Assembly: GCF_019212185.1 (NCBI RefSeq) | Contig: NZ_CP078138.1 | Location: forward strand, 1,284,501-1,348,500 | Source: Pseudomonas fluorescens | Lineage (GTDB): Bacteria > Pseudomonadota > Gammaproteobacteria > Pseudomonadales > Pseudomonadaceae | DNA length: 64,000 bases | Reading direction: 5' to 3' | Shown: piece by piece, positions 18,019 through 26,876 of the stretch | Numbering within the stretch: position 1 is the stretch's first letter | How the letters are laid out: each line of letters opens with the position of its first letter | Notes under the pieces: model-generated | What the model saw: the letters and a program-made list of their open reading frames with translations, nothing else | Databases searched by the model: none | What the model was told of the DNA's origin: nothing | Program-made: the position numbers and the translations under genes

Positions 18019-19395
18019 ATGTTTGAAAACTTAACCGACCGTCTCTCGCAGACGCTGCGCCATGTCACCGGCAAGGCCAAGCTGACCGAAGACAATATCA
18101 AAGACACCCTGCGTGAAGTGCGCATGGCGTTGCTGGAGGCTGACGTTGCCTTGCCAGTGGTCAAGGACTTCGTCAATTCGGTCAAGGAGCGCGCTGTCGG
18201 CACCGAGGTGTCGCGCAGCCTGACGCCGGGCCAGGCCTTCGTGAAGATTGTCCAGGCCGAACTCGAAAGCCTGATGGGCGCGGCCAACGAAGATCTGAAC
18301 CTGAGCGCCGTGCCGCCGGCCGTCGTATTGATGGCGGGCCTGCAGGGCGCTGGTAAGACCACCACCGCCGGCAAGCTGGCGCGCTTCCTTAAAGAGCGCA
18401 AGAAGAAGTCGGTGATGGTGGTGTCCGCGGACGTCTACCGTCCGGCGGCGATCAAGCAGCTGGAAACCCTGGCCAACGACATCGGCGTCACCTTTTTTCC
18501 GTCCGACCTGAGCCAGAAGCCGGTCGACATCGCCGAAGCGGCTATTAAAGAAGCCAGGCTGAAGTTCATCGACGTGGTCATCGTCGATACCGCCGGTCGC
18601 CTGCACATCGACGAAGAGATGATGGGCGAGATCAAGGCCCTGCACGCCGCGATCAAGCCGGTCGAAACCCTGTTCGTGGTCGACGCCATGACTGGCCAGG
18701 ACGCCGCCAATACGGCCAAAGCCTTTGGTGATGCACTGCCGCTGACCGGTGTGATCCTGACCAAGGTCGACGGTGATGCCCGTGGCGGTGCCGCGTTGTC
18801 GGTGCGTTCCATTACCGGCAAGCCGATCAAGTTCATCGGTATGGGCGAAAAAACCGAAGCCCTGGAGCCGTTCCACCCCGAGCGTATCGCTTCGCGCATC
18901 CTCGGCATGGGCGACGTGCTCAGTCTGATCGAGCAGGCCGAACAGACCCTCGACAAGGACAAGGCCGACAAGCTGGCGAAAAAGCTGAAGAAGGGTAAAG
19001 GCTTCGACCTCGAAGACTTCCGCGATCAGCTGCAACAGATGAAGAACATGGGCGGCCTCGGTGGGCTCATGGACAAGTTGCCGAACATCGGCGGCGTCAA
19101 CCTGGCGCAAATGGGTAATGCCCAGGGTGCGGCAGAGAAGCAGTTCAAGCAGATGGAAGCCATCATCAACTCCATGACCCCGGCCGAGCGCCGCGATCCT
19201 GAGCTGATCAGCGGCTCGCGCAAGCGTCGGATCGCCATGGGTTCCGGCACCCAGGTGCAGGACATCGGTCGCTTGATCAAGCAGCACAAACAGATGCAGA
19301 AGATGATGAAGAAATTCTCTGCCAAGGGCGGGATGGCGAAAATGATGCGCGGCATGGGCGGTATGTTGCCCGGCGGCGGCATGCCGAAGCTCTGA
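18019..19395 (+). CDS. ffh: Signal recognition particle protein Ffh
   Basis: This 458-residue GTPase binds 4.5S RNA and signal sequences on nascent membrane proteins, and delivers the ribosome to FtsY. It has the N domain, the G domain with GLQGAGKTTTAGKLA, DTAGRLHIDEEMM and TKVDGDARGG, and a methionine-rich M domain from about residue 300 (LQQMKNMGGLGGLMDKL, and a C-terminal MAKMMRGMGGMLPGGGMP). The start follows AAGGA at good spacing. The length is normal. It precedes the ribosomal rpsP operon by about 250 bases, which contain two hairpins and a promoter. Confidence 0.97.
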   Translation: MFENLTDRLSQTLRHVTGKAKLTEDNIKDTLREVRMALLEADVALPVVKDFVNSVKERAVGTEVSRSLTPGQAFVKIVQAELESLMGAANEDLNLSAVPPAVVLMAGLQGAGKTTTAGKLARFLKERKKKSVMVVSADVYRPAAIKQLETLANDIGVTFFPSDLSQKPVDIAEAAIKEARLKFIDVVIVDTAGRLHIDEEMMGEIKALHAAIKPVETLFVVDAMTGQDAANTAKAFGDALPLTGVILTKVDGDARGGAALSVRSITGKPIKFIGMGEKTEALEPFHPERIASRILGMGDVLSLIEQAEQTLDKDKADKLAKKLKKGKGFDLEDFRDQLQQMKNMGGLGGLMDKLPNIGGVNLAQMGNAQGAAEKQFKQMEAIINSMTPAERRDPELISGSRKRRIAMGSGTQVQDIGRLIKQHKQMQKMMKKFSAKGGMAKMMRGMGGMLPGGGMPKL

Positions 19396-19403
19396 AGAAT
19401 TCG

Positions 19404-19423
19404 CGCCGGCAGCTTTGCCGGCG
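19404..19423 (+). terminator. Hairpin after ffh
   Basis: CGCCGGCA and TGCCGGCG form a perfect 8-bp stem nine bases after the ffh stop. It lacks a T-run, so termination may be incomplete or Rho-assisted. Confidence 0.5.
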
Positions 19424-19544
19424 TGTCTCCCACAGGGATGTGGGGACGACAGTGACCTGCCCTGGCAGGCACTGACTCGCCGTTGTTCGCAGCGGCTCTA
19501 TCGCAAATCTGCAGCGCACACCGACAGGCGTCGGAAAAAGTCAT

Positions 19545-19572
19545 TTGCAAAAGTCCGGATATTCCTTAGAAT
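19545..19572 (+). promoter_or_regulatory. Probable sigma-70 promoter of the rpsP operon
   Basis: TTGCAA and TAGAAT are spaced 16 bp apart, 73 bases upstream of rpsP. The leader of about 65 bases could hold the control region of the ribosomal operon. Confidence 0.55.
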
Positions 19573-19644
19573 ATGCGGCCTTTCGGGCACCTATGCCCGC
19601 TGTGCGTTTAGATTTGCAGCACCGACTACAGGAACTATGTTCAC

Positions 19645-19896
19645 ATGCTAACAATCCGTCTTGCCCTTGGCGGCTCCAAAAAGCGCCCGTTCTACCACCT
19701 GACCGTAACCGACAGCCGCAACCCGCGCGACGGTTCGCACAAGGAACAGGTTGGTTTCTTCAACCCTGTTGCTCGTGGTCAGGAAATCCGTCTGTCCGTG
19801 AACCAAGAGCGCGTAGCCTACTGGCTGAGCGTTGGTGCACAACCTTCTGAGCGCGTTGCTCAGTTGCTGAAGGAATCTGCTAAGGCTGCGGCCTGA
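19645..19896 (+). CDS. rpsP: 30S ribosomal protein S16
   Basis: This 83-residue ribosomal protein of the 30S body begins [19 protein letters not shown], which is highly conserved, and is of normal length. It is first in the four-gene unit rpsP-rimM-trmD-rplS found across gammaproteobacteria. The start at 19645 keeps the conserved N-terminus. The best purine-rich site, AGGA, lies about 12 bases upstream, which is farther than usual. Confidence 0.97.
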   Translation: MLTIRLALGGSKKRPFYHLTVTDSRNPRDGSHKEQVGFFNPVARGQEIRLSVNQERVAYWLSVGAQPSERVAQLLKESAKAAA

Positions 19897-19901
19897 GCAA
19901 T

Positions 19902-20438
19902 ATGAACGCGACGCCAGACATTGCTGATGATTTGATCGTTATCGGCAAAATTTATTCTGTTCACGGCGTTCGCGGCGAAGTGAAGGTGTATTCCTTTACT
20001 GATCCGATCAAGAACCTGCTCAATTACAAATCCTGGACGCTCAAGCGCGAAGGCGATGTCAAGCAGGTAGAGCTGGTCAGCGGACGCGGGAACGACAAGT
20101 TCCTGGTCGCAAAGCTCAAGGGTCTCGATGATCGTGAAGAAGCTCGTCTTCTCGCCGGTTATGAGATCTGCGTGCCACGCAACCTGTTCCCTGAACTGAC
20201 TGACGGCGAGTACTACTGGTACCAGCTGGAAGGTCTTAAGGTCATCGACACACTCGGGCAACTGTTCGGGAAAATCGATCACCTGCTGGAGACCGGCTCG
20301 AACGATGTCATGGTGGTCAAGCCTTGCGCTGGCAGCCTGGATGATCGCGAACGCCTGTTGCCCTATACGGAGCAATGCGTGTTGGCAGTCGACCTGGCAG
20401 CGGGCGAGATGAAGGTGGATTGGGATGCGGACTTCTAA
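19902..20438 (+). CDS. rimM: 16S rRNA processing protein RimM
   Basis: This 178-residue assembly factor helps mature the 30S head and binds S19. It has the N-terminal RimM beta-barrel ([20 protein letters not shown]) and the C-terminal PRC-barrel-like domain with [17 protein letters not shown]. It starts five bases after the rpsP stop and ends two bases before trmD, so the genes are likely cotranslated. Confidence 0.96.
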   Translation: MNATPDIADDLIVIGKIYSVHGVRGEVKVYSFTDPIKNLLNYKSWTLKREGDVKQVELVSGRGNDKFLVAKLKGLDDREEARLLAGYEICVPRNLFPELTDGEYYWYQLEGLKVIDTLGQLFGKIDHLLETGSNDVMVVKPCAGSLDDRERLLPYTEQCVLAVDLAAGEMKVDWDADF

Positions 20439-20440
20439 GC

Positions 20441-21193
20441 GTGGCTAACTTGCGCGTAGAAGTGATCAGTTTGTTTCCCGAGATGTTTTCCGCCATCAGC
20501 GACTACGGCATCACCAGTCGTGCGGTGAAACAGGGGCTCTTGCAGCTGGCTTGTTGGAACCCGCGAGACTACACGACGGATCGACATCACACTGTGGACG
20601 ATCGCCCATTTGGCGGTGGCCCGGGCATGGTGATGAAGATCAAGCCCCTGGAAGATGCACTGGTTCAGGCCAAGGCAGCAGCCGGGGAGGCGGCGAAGGT
20701 AATTTATCTGTCGCCCCAAGGCCGTCAACTGACTCAGTCGGCGGTACGCGAGTTGGCGAATGAGGAATCATTGATCCTGATTGCCGGCCGCTATGAAGGC
20801 ATTGACGAGCGATTTATTGATGCTCATGTCGATGAAGAGTGGTCGATTGGCGACTATGTATTGTCTGGCGGTGAGCTGCCGGCCATGGTCCTGATTGACG
20901 CGGTTACGCGACTGCTGCCTGGAGCTTTAGGGCATGCGGACTCCGCCGAGGAAGATTCCTTTACGGATGGTCTGCTGGATTGCCCGCACTACACCCGACC
21001 GGAGGTGTATGCGGATCAGCGTGTTCCCGACGTGTTGCTGAGTGGCAACCACGCACACATCCGGCGTTGGCGTTTACAGCAGTCCCTTGGTCGGACCTAT
21101 GAACGACGCGCCGATCTTCTGGAAAGCCGCTCGCTTTCTGGAGAAGAGAAGAAGCTGCTCGAGGAATACATCCGCGAGCGGGACGATAGTTAA
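20441..21193 (+). CDS. trmD: tRNA (guanine-N1-)-methyltransferase
   Basis: This 250-residue SPOUT-class enzyme methylates G37 in tRNAs with a G at position 36, using S-adenosylmethionine, and so prevents frameshifting. Motifs of the trefoil knot are visible: [15 protein letters not shown] and [17 protein letters not shown]. The start is GTG at 20441, two bases after the rimM stop, giving [16 protein letters not shown] at the N-terminus; a longer frame overlapping rimM by 64 bases is rejected. The length matches the family. Confidence 0.96.
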   Translation: MANLRVEVISLFPEMFSAISDYGITSRAVKQGLLQLACWNPRDYTTDRHHTVDDRPFGGGPGMVMKIKPLEDALVQAKAAAGEAAKVIYLSPQGRQLTQSAVRELANEESLILIAGRYEGIDERFIDAHVDEEWSIGDYVLSGGELPAMVLIDAVTRLLPGALGHADSAEEDSFTDGLLDCPHYTRPEVYADQRVPDVLLSGNHAHIRRWRLQQSLGRTYERRADLLESRSLSGEEKKLLEEYIRERDDS

Positions 21194-21238
21194 CAACGTA
21201 TCGATGGTAGATCCGACGATTTACCTTAGGAGCACAGC

Positions 21239-21589
21239 ATGACTAACAAAATCATCCTTGCACTCGAAGCAGAGCAGATGACCAAAGAGATCCCTACCTT
21301 TGCCCCGGGCGACACCATTGTCGTTCAGGTGAAAGTGAAGGAAGGTGACCGCGCGCGTCTGCAAGCGTTCGAAGGCGTAGTAATCGCCAAGCGTAACCGT
21401 GGCGTGAACAGTGCTTTCACTGTTCGTAAAATCTCCAACGGTGTTGGCGTAGAGCGTACTTTCCAGACCTACAGCCCGCAAATCGAAAGCATGGCTGTCA
21501 AGCGTCGCGGTGACGTGCGTAAAGCCAAGCTGTACTACCTGCGTGATCTGTCGGGTAAAGCAGCTCGCATCAAGGAAAAACTGGCTTAA
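21239..21589 (+). CDS. rplS: 50S ribosomal protein L19
   Basis: This 116-residue protein sits at the 30S-50S interface. The motifs [18 protein letters not shown] and RVFQ-like [16 protein letters not shown] are typical, and the length is normal. A strong TTAGGAGC ribosome site precedes the ATG. It is the last gene of the rpsP unit and is followed by an intrinsic terminator. Confidence 0.97.
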   Translation: MTNKIILALEAEQMTKEIPTFAPGDTIVVQVKVKEGDRARLQAFEGVVIAKRNRGVNSAFTVRKISNGVGVERTFQTYSPQIESMAVKRRGDVRKAKLYYLRDLSGKAARIKEKLA

Positions 21590-21607
21590 GTCCAGCTTCC
21601 GATGCAG

Positions 21608-21636
21608 AAAAAGCAGCCTACGGGCTGCTTTTTTGT
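21608..21636 (+). terminator. Intrinsic terminator of the rpsP-rplS operon
   Basis: AAGCAGCC pairs with GGCTGCTT around a TACG loop, a UNCG-type stable tetraloop in RNA, and is followed by a T-run. An A-run on the left lets it serve the convergent antiporter gene as well. Confidence 0.92.
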
Positions 21637-21646
21637 TGTCTGCGAT

Positions 21647-23458
21647 TTATTCAGCGCCATGGGTTTCCGGCTGGATCAGCGCCACCAGGGTCCAGCCGGG
21701 GCCGGGCTTGAGCGCGCTATCGGGTGTCACCACATAGACCCAGTCGCTGCTATCACGGGCGAACAACAGAGTTGCGCGCTCGCCGTGCAGCGCCTTGTAA
21801 TCCTCCCAGCCAAAACCCTCCGTCAGGTGCGTGGTATACAACTCGGCGCCCTGGCCGAGCAGGCTGGCCAGCTTGGTATAGGTCAATGCCTGGCTGCCCA
21901 GCAGTTGCCCGCGATGCTCAAGGCTCGCCCGATGTTTATCGGTGCGACGATTTTCCTGGCCGCTCGCCAGGGAGAACATCCGCTGATGGCCGAACTCATG
22001 GCGAAAACGCATAGTCGCCAGGGTGTTCAGCTCGCCCGAGGGGGACAGGGTCAGCAGGTGGCCGAGGCCGACCAGATCCAGGTGTGCATCGGCGTGCTGT
22101 GAGGCCGGGTTGCCGAAGTAGGTAGGCAATCCCTCCATGCGCGCCGCGCGAATGTTTTCCCAGCTCGAATCCGTCAGCAGCACGCGGCTGTCCAGCTGTT
22201 GCAAGGCTTTGCCCAGGGCGCGCGCCGGCCCGTTGGCACCGACAATCAGAAAGCCACTCGGCGCCGGCTCGGCGACCTTCAGCAGACGTGCCAATGGTCG
22301 GGCGGTGGCGCTCTGCAGGACTACGGTACCGATGATTACCGCAAACGTCAGTGGCACCAGCAGCAGTGCGCCTTGATGACCGGCCTCGTCCAGGCGAATC
22401 GCAAAAATCGCCGATACCGCCGCCGCGACTATCCCGCGCGGTGCAATCCAGGCCAACAGCGCGCGCTCACGCCAGTTCAGGTTCGACCCTGCGGTCGACA
22501 ATGCGACGTTCAGCGGGCGGGCGATGAACTGAATCACCAGCAATAACAGCAGCACCAGTGGCCCCAAGGCGAGCATGGCGTCCAGGTCCAGGCGTGCCGC
22601 CAGCAGAATGAACAGGCCGGAAATCAGCAGGACGCTGAGGTTTTCCTTGAAGTGCAGGATATGTCGGACGTCCACGCCTTTCATGTTGGCCAACCACATG
22701 CCCATCAAGGTCACTGCCAGCAAACCTGACTCATGGATCGTTTGGTTGGCAGCAATGAAGATGCCAAGCACTGCGGCGAGGGAGGCCAGGTTGTGCAGGT
22801 ATTCCGGCAGCCATTGGCGGCGAATCAGCGTGCCTAGCGCATACCCGCCGCCGATGCCGAACAGGCCGCCACAGACAATCACCCCGCCGAAGGTCAGCAG
22901 ACTGTCCTTGAGGCCGTTGCCGTCGGCACTGGCGATGATAAAGCTGTAGACCACCACCGCCAGCAGCGCGCCGATCGGATCGATGACGATGCCCTCCCAG
23001 CGCAGGATATTGGCGATCGACGCCTTGGGCCGCACCACCCGCAGCATCGGTACGATCACCGTGGGGCCGGTAACCAGTGTCAGGGTGCCGAACAGAATTG
23101 CCAGCAGCCAGTCGAAACCCAGCAGCCAGTGGGTCGCCACGGCAATCACCAGCCAGGTGGAGAGGGCACCGAGGGTGACCAGGCGGCGTACCACGCTGCC
23201 GATTTCCCGCCATTGCGAGAGGTGCAGGGTCAGGCTGCCTTCGAACAGGATCAACGCCACTGCCAGCGATACCAGTGGCATCAGCAAAGGGCCGAACATC
23301 TCTTGCGGATCCAGCCAGCCGATGATCGGGCCCATGACGATGCCGGCCAACAGTAGAAACAGAATGGCCGGTAATTTCAGGCGCCAGGCCAGCCATTGGC
23401 AACCAATGGCTGCCGCACCGATGCCGCCGAAGGCCAAGAGGATTTGCTGCTCGTTCAT
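21647..23458 (-). CDS. CPA1-family cation:proton antiporter with C-terminal nucleotide-binding-like domain
   Basis: This 603-residue protein has about 12 hydrophobic segments in its first 390 residues. It includes the ion-site region RWEGIVIDPIGALLAVVVYS and the later WIAPRGIVAAAVSAIFA, both typical of CPA1 Na+(K+)/H+ antiporters. Residues about 400-600 form a soluble region beginning GFLIVGANGPARALGKAL, like a TrkA-N/RCK Rossmann domain that could gate transport by nucleotide; that role is inferred. Start ATG 23458 has AGGGAG upstream. It is convergent with rplS and divergent from xerD, as an independent unit. Confidence 0.87.
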   Translation of the reverse strand: MNEQQILLAFGGIGAAAIGCQWLAWRLKLPAILFLLLAGIVMGPIIGWLDPQEMFGPLLMPLVSLAVALILFEGSLTLHLSQWREIGSVVRRLVTLGALSTWLVIAVATHWLLGFDWLLAILFGTLTLVTGPTVIVPMLRVVRPKASIANILRWEGIVIDPIGALLAVVVYSFIIASADGNGLKDSLLTFGGVIVCGGLFGIGGGYALGTLIRRQWLPEYLHNLASLAAVLGIFIAANQTIHESGLLAVTLMGMWLANMKGVDVRHILHFKENLSVLLISGLFILLAARLDLDAMLALGPLVLLLLLVIQFIARPLNVALSTAGSNLNWRERALLAWIAPRGIVAAAVSAIFAIRLDEAGHQGALLLVPLTFAVIIGTVVLQSATARPLARLLKVAEPAPSGFLIVGANGPARALGKALQQLDSRVLLTDSSWENIRAARMEGLPTYFGNPASQHADAHLDLVGLGHLLTLSPSGELNTLATMRFRHEFGHQRMFSLASGQENRRTDKHRASLEHRGQLLGSQALTYTKLASLLGQGAELYTTHLTEGFGWEDYKALHGERATLLFARDSSDWVYVVTPDSALKPGPGWTLVALIQPETHGAE

Positions 23459-23565
23459 TGAGACTCCCTGTTCCTTGAAATGGCCAGCTATGAAAGACTA
23501 GCGGGCATCCTGACCGTTCACTATTTTTTTGCGCGCAGTGCCTGGCCTGCGTGTCTTGAGTGCCC

Positions 23566-24462
23566 ATGTCCGCTATAGAACACCCGCTGATCGACCAGTT
23601 CCTCGACGCCTTGTGGCTGGAGAAGGGCCTATCCGACAACACCCGAGACGCTTATCGCAGTGATTTGGCACTGTTCAACGGTTGGCTTCAGGAGCAGGGG
23701 GTAGAGTTGCCCAACGCTGGACGCGAACTGATTCTCGATCACTTGGCCTGGCGTGTTGAGCAGGGCTACAAACCCCGGTCCACAGCAAGGTTTCTCTCGG
23801 GTGTGCGTGGGTTTTATCGCTATCTCTTGCGGGAAAAAATGATCGCCGTGGACCCGACGCTGCGGGTCGACATGCCGCAATTGGGTCGGCCGCTGCCCAA
23901 GTCGTTGTCGGAAGCCGACGTCGAAGCGCTGCTCAAGGCGCCGGACCTGAGCGAGGCGATCGGCCAGCGCGACCGGGCCATGCTCGAAGTGTTGTACGCC
24001 TGCGGGCTGCGGGTCACCGAGTTGATCAGCCTGACCCTGGAACAGGTCAACCTGCGTCAGGGCGTGCTGCGAGTCATGGGCAAGGGCAGCAAGGAGCGCC
24101 TGGTGCCGATGGGCGAAGAGGCGATCGTCTGGGTCGAGCGTTACCTGCGCGATGCCCGTGTCGAGTTGCTCGGCGGGCGTCCCAGTGACGTGCTGTTTCC
24201 CAGTTTGCGCGGCGAGCAGATGACTCGCCAGACGTTCTGGCATCGGATCAAGCACCAGGCCAGGGTCGCCGGGATTGGCAAGTCGCTGTCGCCCCACACC
24301 CTGCGCCATGCCTTCGCCACGCATCTGCTTAATCACGGCGCGGATTTGCGGGTGGTGCAGATGCTCCTCGGTCATAGCGATTTGTCGACCACCCAGATTT
24401 ACACCCACGTGGCTCGGGCGCGCTTGCAGGACCTGCATGCCAAGCATCACCCGCGTGGTTGA
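23566..24462 (+). CDS. xerD: Tyrosine recombinase XerD
   Basis: This 298-residue recombinase acts with XerC at dif to resolve chromosome dimers, with FtsK activation. The N-terminal SAM-like DNA-binding domain covers residues about 1-85. The catalytic domain has every active residue: Arg149 (ACGLRVTEL), Lys173 (GKGSKER), His244 and Arg247 (HTLRHAFATHLL), His270 (LLGHSDLST) and Tyr279 (QIYTHV). The ATG at 23566 is taken, with a GTG two codons earlier as an alternative. It is a normal core gene next to dsbC, not a phage integrase. Confidence 0.96.
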   Translation: MSAIEHPLIDQFLDALWLEKGLSDNTRDAYRSDLALFNGWLQEQGVELPNAGRELILDHLAWRVEQGYKPRSTARFLSGVRGFYRYLLREKMIAVDPTLRVDMPQLGRPLPKSLSEADVEALLKAPDLSEAIGQRDRAMLEVLYACGLRVTELISLTLEQVNLRQGVLRVMGKGSKERLVPMGEEAIVWVERYLRDARVELLGGRPSDVLFPSLRGEQMTRQTFWHRIKHQARVAGIGKSLSPHTLRHAFATHLLNHGADLRVVQMLLGHSDLSTTQIYTHVARARLQDLHAKHHPRG

Positions 24463-24611
24463 AAGCATCGGCAAACACCTTGCATCACCCACATTCCGCC
24501 CCGCCAAGCCTTATGTGATAGGCTTTGCCGGTTTGCACGATGGACGGTTTTGACCCGCTGTAGCGACAGCGGTGTTCTGGCCGATCCATTTGTCCGCCTT
24601 CAGGAGTTCCC

Positions 24612-25343
24612 ATGCGTCTGACCCAGATTTTCGTCGCTGCCGCCATTGCGCTGCTCAGCACTTTCGCCGTCGCCGATGATGCGGCTGACAAAGCCATCCG
24701 CAAGAGCCTCGAAACCCTCCAGCTCGACACGCCGATCGAAACCATCAGCGCCAGCCCGCTGGCCGGCCTGTACGAAGTCAAACTCAAGGGCAGTCGCGTC
24801 CTTTACGCCAGCGCCGACGGCCAGTACATCGTCCAGGGCTACCTGTTCCAGCTCAAGGATGGCAAGCCGGTCAACCTCACCGAAAAAACCGAGCGCCTGG
24901 GCATCGCCAAGCTGGTCAACGGTATTCCGGTCGCTGAAACCGTGGTTTACCCGGCCATCGGCGAAACCAAGACTCACATCACCGTCTTTACCGATACCAC
25001 CTGCCCGTATTGCCACAAATTGCACGCTGAAGTGCCAGCCCTGAACAAACTCGGGGTAGAAGTGCGTTATGTTGCTTTCCCGCGTCAGGGCCTGGGTTCG
25101 CCAGGTGATGAGCAACTGCAGAATGTATGGTGCTCGGCCGATAAGAAAGCGGCCATGGACAAGATGGTCGACGGCAAGGAAATCAAGGCCGCCAAGTGCG
25201 ATAACCCAGTGTCGAAACAGTTCGCCCTTGGCCAGTCGATTGGCGTGAACGGCACACCGGCCATCGTTTTGGCCGATGGTCAGGTCATTCCGGGCTACCA
25301 GCCAGCGCCACAAGTGGCCAAACTGGCGCTGGGTGCGAAATAA
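24612..25343 (+). CDS. dsbC: Periplasmic thiol:disulfide isomerase DsbC
   Basis: This 243-residue protein corrects wrong disulfide bonds in the periplasm as a dimer kept reduced by DsbD. A signal peptide covers about residues 1-21 (cleavage after AVA). The N-terminal dimerisation domain is followed by a thioredoxin fold with the active site CPYC (Cys131 and Cys134, in DTTCPYCHKLH) and the structural cysteines in NVWCSADKK and AAKCDN. The family cis-proline is in NGTPAIVLADG. CAGGAG precedes the start. Position xerD-dsbC-hom is typical of Pseudomonas. Confidence 0.95.
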   Translation: MRLTQIFVAAAIALLSTFAVADDAADKAIRKSLETLQLDTPIETISASPLAGLYEVKLKGSRVLYASADGQYIVQGYLFQLKDGKPVNLTEKTERLGIAKLVNGIPVAETVVYPAIGETKTHITVFTDTTCPYCHKLHAEVPALNKLGVEVRYVAFPRQGLGSPGDEQLQNVWCSADKKAAMDKMVDGKEIKAAKCDNPVSKQFALGQSIGVNGTPAIVLADGQVIPGYQPAPQVAKLALGAK

Positions 25344-25376
25344 TCCTGCGTCGTCACGGTAAGCCTTTGACGATCA

Positions 25377-25464
25377 TGGAGCGGCGACAGCAGTCGACGC
25401 TCCATTAATAGAGAGCCGCATGCTATGCGGCTGTTTCCACGGCCGGCCTCGAGTCGGCCGTTTT
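25377..25464 (+). promoter_or_regulatory. Three successive hairpins between dsbC and hom
   Basis: Hairpin 1 (25377-25404) has TGGAGCG pairing with CGCTCCA and an inner CGAC/GTCG. Hairpin 2 (25414-25432) is AGCCGCAT gct ATGCGGCT. Hairpin 3 (25439-25461) is ACGGCCG/CGGCCGT followed by TTTT. The last looks like a terminator and ends just before the hom ribosome site, so it could end dsbC transcripts or attenuate hom. Confidence 0.55.
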
Positions 25465-25478
25465 ATGGGGAGTTCAGA

Positions 25479-26783
25479 GTGAATCCGGTCAAAGTAGGCA
25501 TCTGTGGGTTAGGTACCGTCGGTGGCGGCACCTTCAACGTACTTCAGCGCAACGCCGAGGAAATTGCTCGTCGTGCCGGGCGTGGAATCGAAGTGGCACA
25601 AATTGCCATGCGCACGCCAAAGCCTCAGTTCCAGACGACCGGTATTGCGATTACCAACGATGTCTTCGATGTGGCCACGAACCCTGAGATCGACATCGTT
25701 ATAGAGCTGATGGGCGGCTATACCGTTGCCCGCGAGCTGGTACTCAAGGCCATCGAGAATGGCAAGCATGTGGTCACCGCGAACAAGGCGCTTATCGCTG
25801 TTCACGGTAATGAAATTTTCGCCAAGGCTCGCGAGAAGGGTGTGATTGTTGCCTTCGAAGCGGCAGTGGCTGGCGGCATCCCGGTGATCAAGGCGATTCG
25901 TGAAGGCCTGTCGGCCAACCGCATCAACTGGGTCGCAGGCATCATCAACGGTACTGGCAACTTCATCCTCACCGAAATGCGTGAGAAGGGCCGTACCTTT
26001 GAAGACGTGCTCGCCGAAGCCCAGGCGCTCGGCTACGCCGAAGCCGATCCGACGTTCGACGTCGAAGGCATCGATGCCGCGCACAAGCTGACGATCCTGG
26101 CGTCGATTGCCTTCGGTATTCCGCTGCAATTCGACAAGGCCTACACGGAAGGCATCACCAAGCTGACCACCGCTGACGTGAATTACGCCGAAGCCCTGGG
26201 CTATCGCATCAAGCACCTCGGCGTGGCGCGCAGCACCGCCAGTGGTATCGAGTTGCGGGTTCACCCGACGCTGATCCCGGCCGATCGCCTGATCGCTAAC
26301 GTCAATGGCGTGATGAACGCAGTCATGGTCAACGGTGACGCGGCCGGTTCGACCCTGTTCTACGGCGCTGGCGCCGGCATGGAGCCCACCGCTTCGTCGG
26401 TCATCGCCGATCTGGTGGATGTGGTTCGCGCCATGACCAGCGACCCGGAGAACCGTGTACCGCACTTGGCGTTCCACCCGGACACCCTGTCGGCGCACCC
26501 GATCCTGCCGATCGACGCCTGCGAAAGTGCCTACTACCTGCGTATCCAGGCCAAGGATCATCCGGGCGTACTGGCCCAGGTGGCGAGCATTCTGTCGGAA
26601 CGCGGTATCAACATCGAATCGATCATGCAAAAGGAAGTCGAAGAACACGACGGCCTGGTGCCAATGATTCTGCTGACGCACCGTGTGCTGGAGCAGCGCA
26701 TGAACGATGCGATTACCGCCCTTGAAGCGCTGCAGGGCGTTGACGGTCCGGTAGTACGTATCCGTGTCGAACATTTGAATTAA
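25479..26783 (+). CDS. hom: Homoserine dehydrogenase
   Basis: This 434-residue enzyme reduces aspartate semialdehyde to homoserine with NAD(P)H, at the branch to threonine and methionine. It has an N-terminal Rossmann domain (VGICGLGTVGGGTFNVL), the catalytic region with VVTANKALIA and VAGIINGTGNFIL, and a C-terminal ACT domain from about residue 350 (HPGVLAQVASILSERGINIE) for feedback by threonine. The start is GTG at 25479, six bases after GGGGAG. A longer frame to 25425 runs through the upstream hairpins and is rejected. It forms a pair with thrC. Confidence 0.95.
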   Translation: MNPVKVGICGLGTVGGGTFNVLQRNAEEIARRAGRGIEVAQIAMRTPKPQFQTTGIAITNDVFDVATNPEIDIVIELMGGYTVARELVLKAIENGKHVVTANKALIAVHGNEIFAKAREKGVIVAFEAAVAGGIPVIKAIREGLSANRINWVAGIINGTGNFILTEMREKGRTFEDVLAEAQALGYAEADPTFDVEGIDAAHKLTILASIAFGIPLQFDKAYTEGITKLTTADVNYAEALGYRIKHLGVARSTASGIELRVHPTLIPADRLIANVNGVMNAVMVNGDAAGSTLFYGAGAGMEPTASSVIADLVDVVRAMTSDPENRVPHLAFHPDTLSAHPILPIDACESAYYLRIQAKDHPGVLAQVASILSERGINIESIMQKEVEEHDGLVPMILLTHRVLEQRMNDAITALEALQGVDGPVVRIRVEHLN

Positions 26784-26803
26784 TACAGCAGCGGCGAGCG
26801 GCA

Positions 26804-26842
26804 AGCGGCAAGTGAAAGGCGGTTCAGCGTTCACTTGCCGCT
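26804..26842. repeat. 13-bp palindrome in the hom-thrC gap
   Basis: AGCGGCAAGTGAA (26804-26816) and its exact complement TTCACTTGCCGCT (26830-26842) flank a 13-base loop. No T-run follows, so it may stabilise the hom mRNA 3' end or tune thrC expression. Confidence 0.75.
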
Positions 26843-26876
26843 TGCAGCCCCAAGCTCAAACCGAAGGTTTGCCCCA

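Noticed and set aside
23566..24462. Tyrosine recombinase as evidence for a phage or genomic island
   Set aside because: All residues and the xerD-dsbC context identify the housekeeping XerD. No att site or phage genes adjoin.
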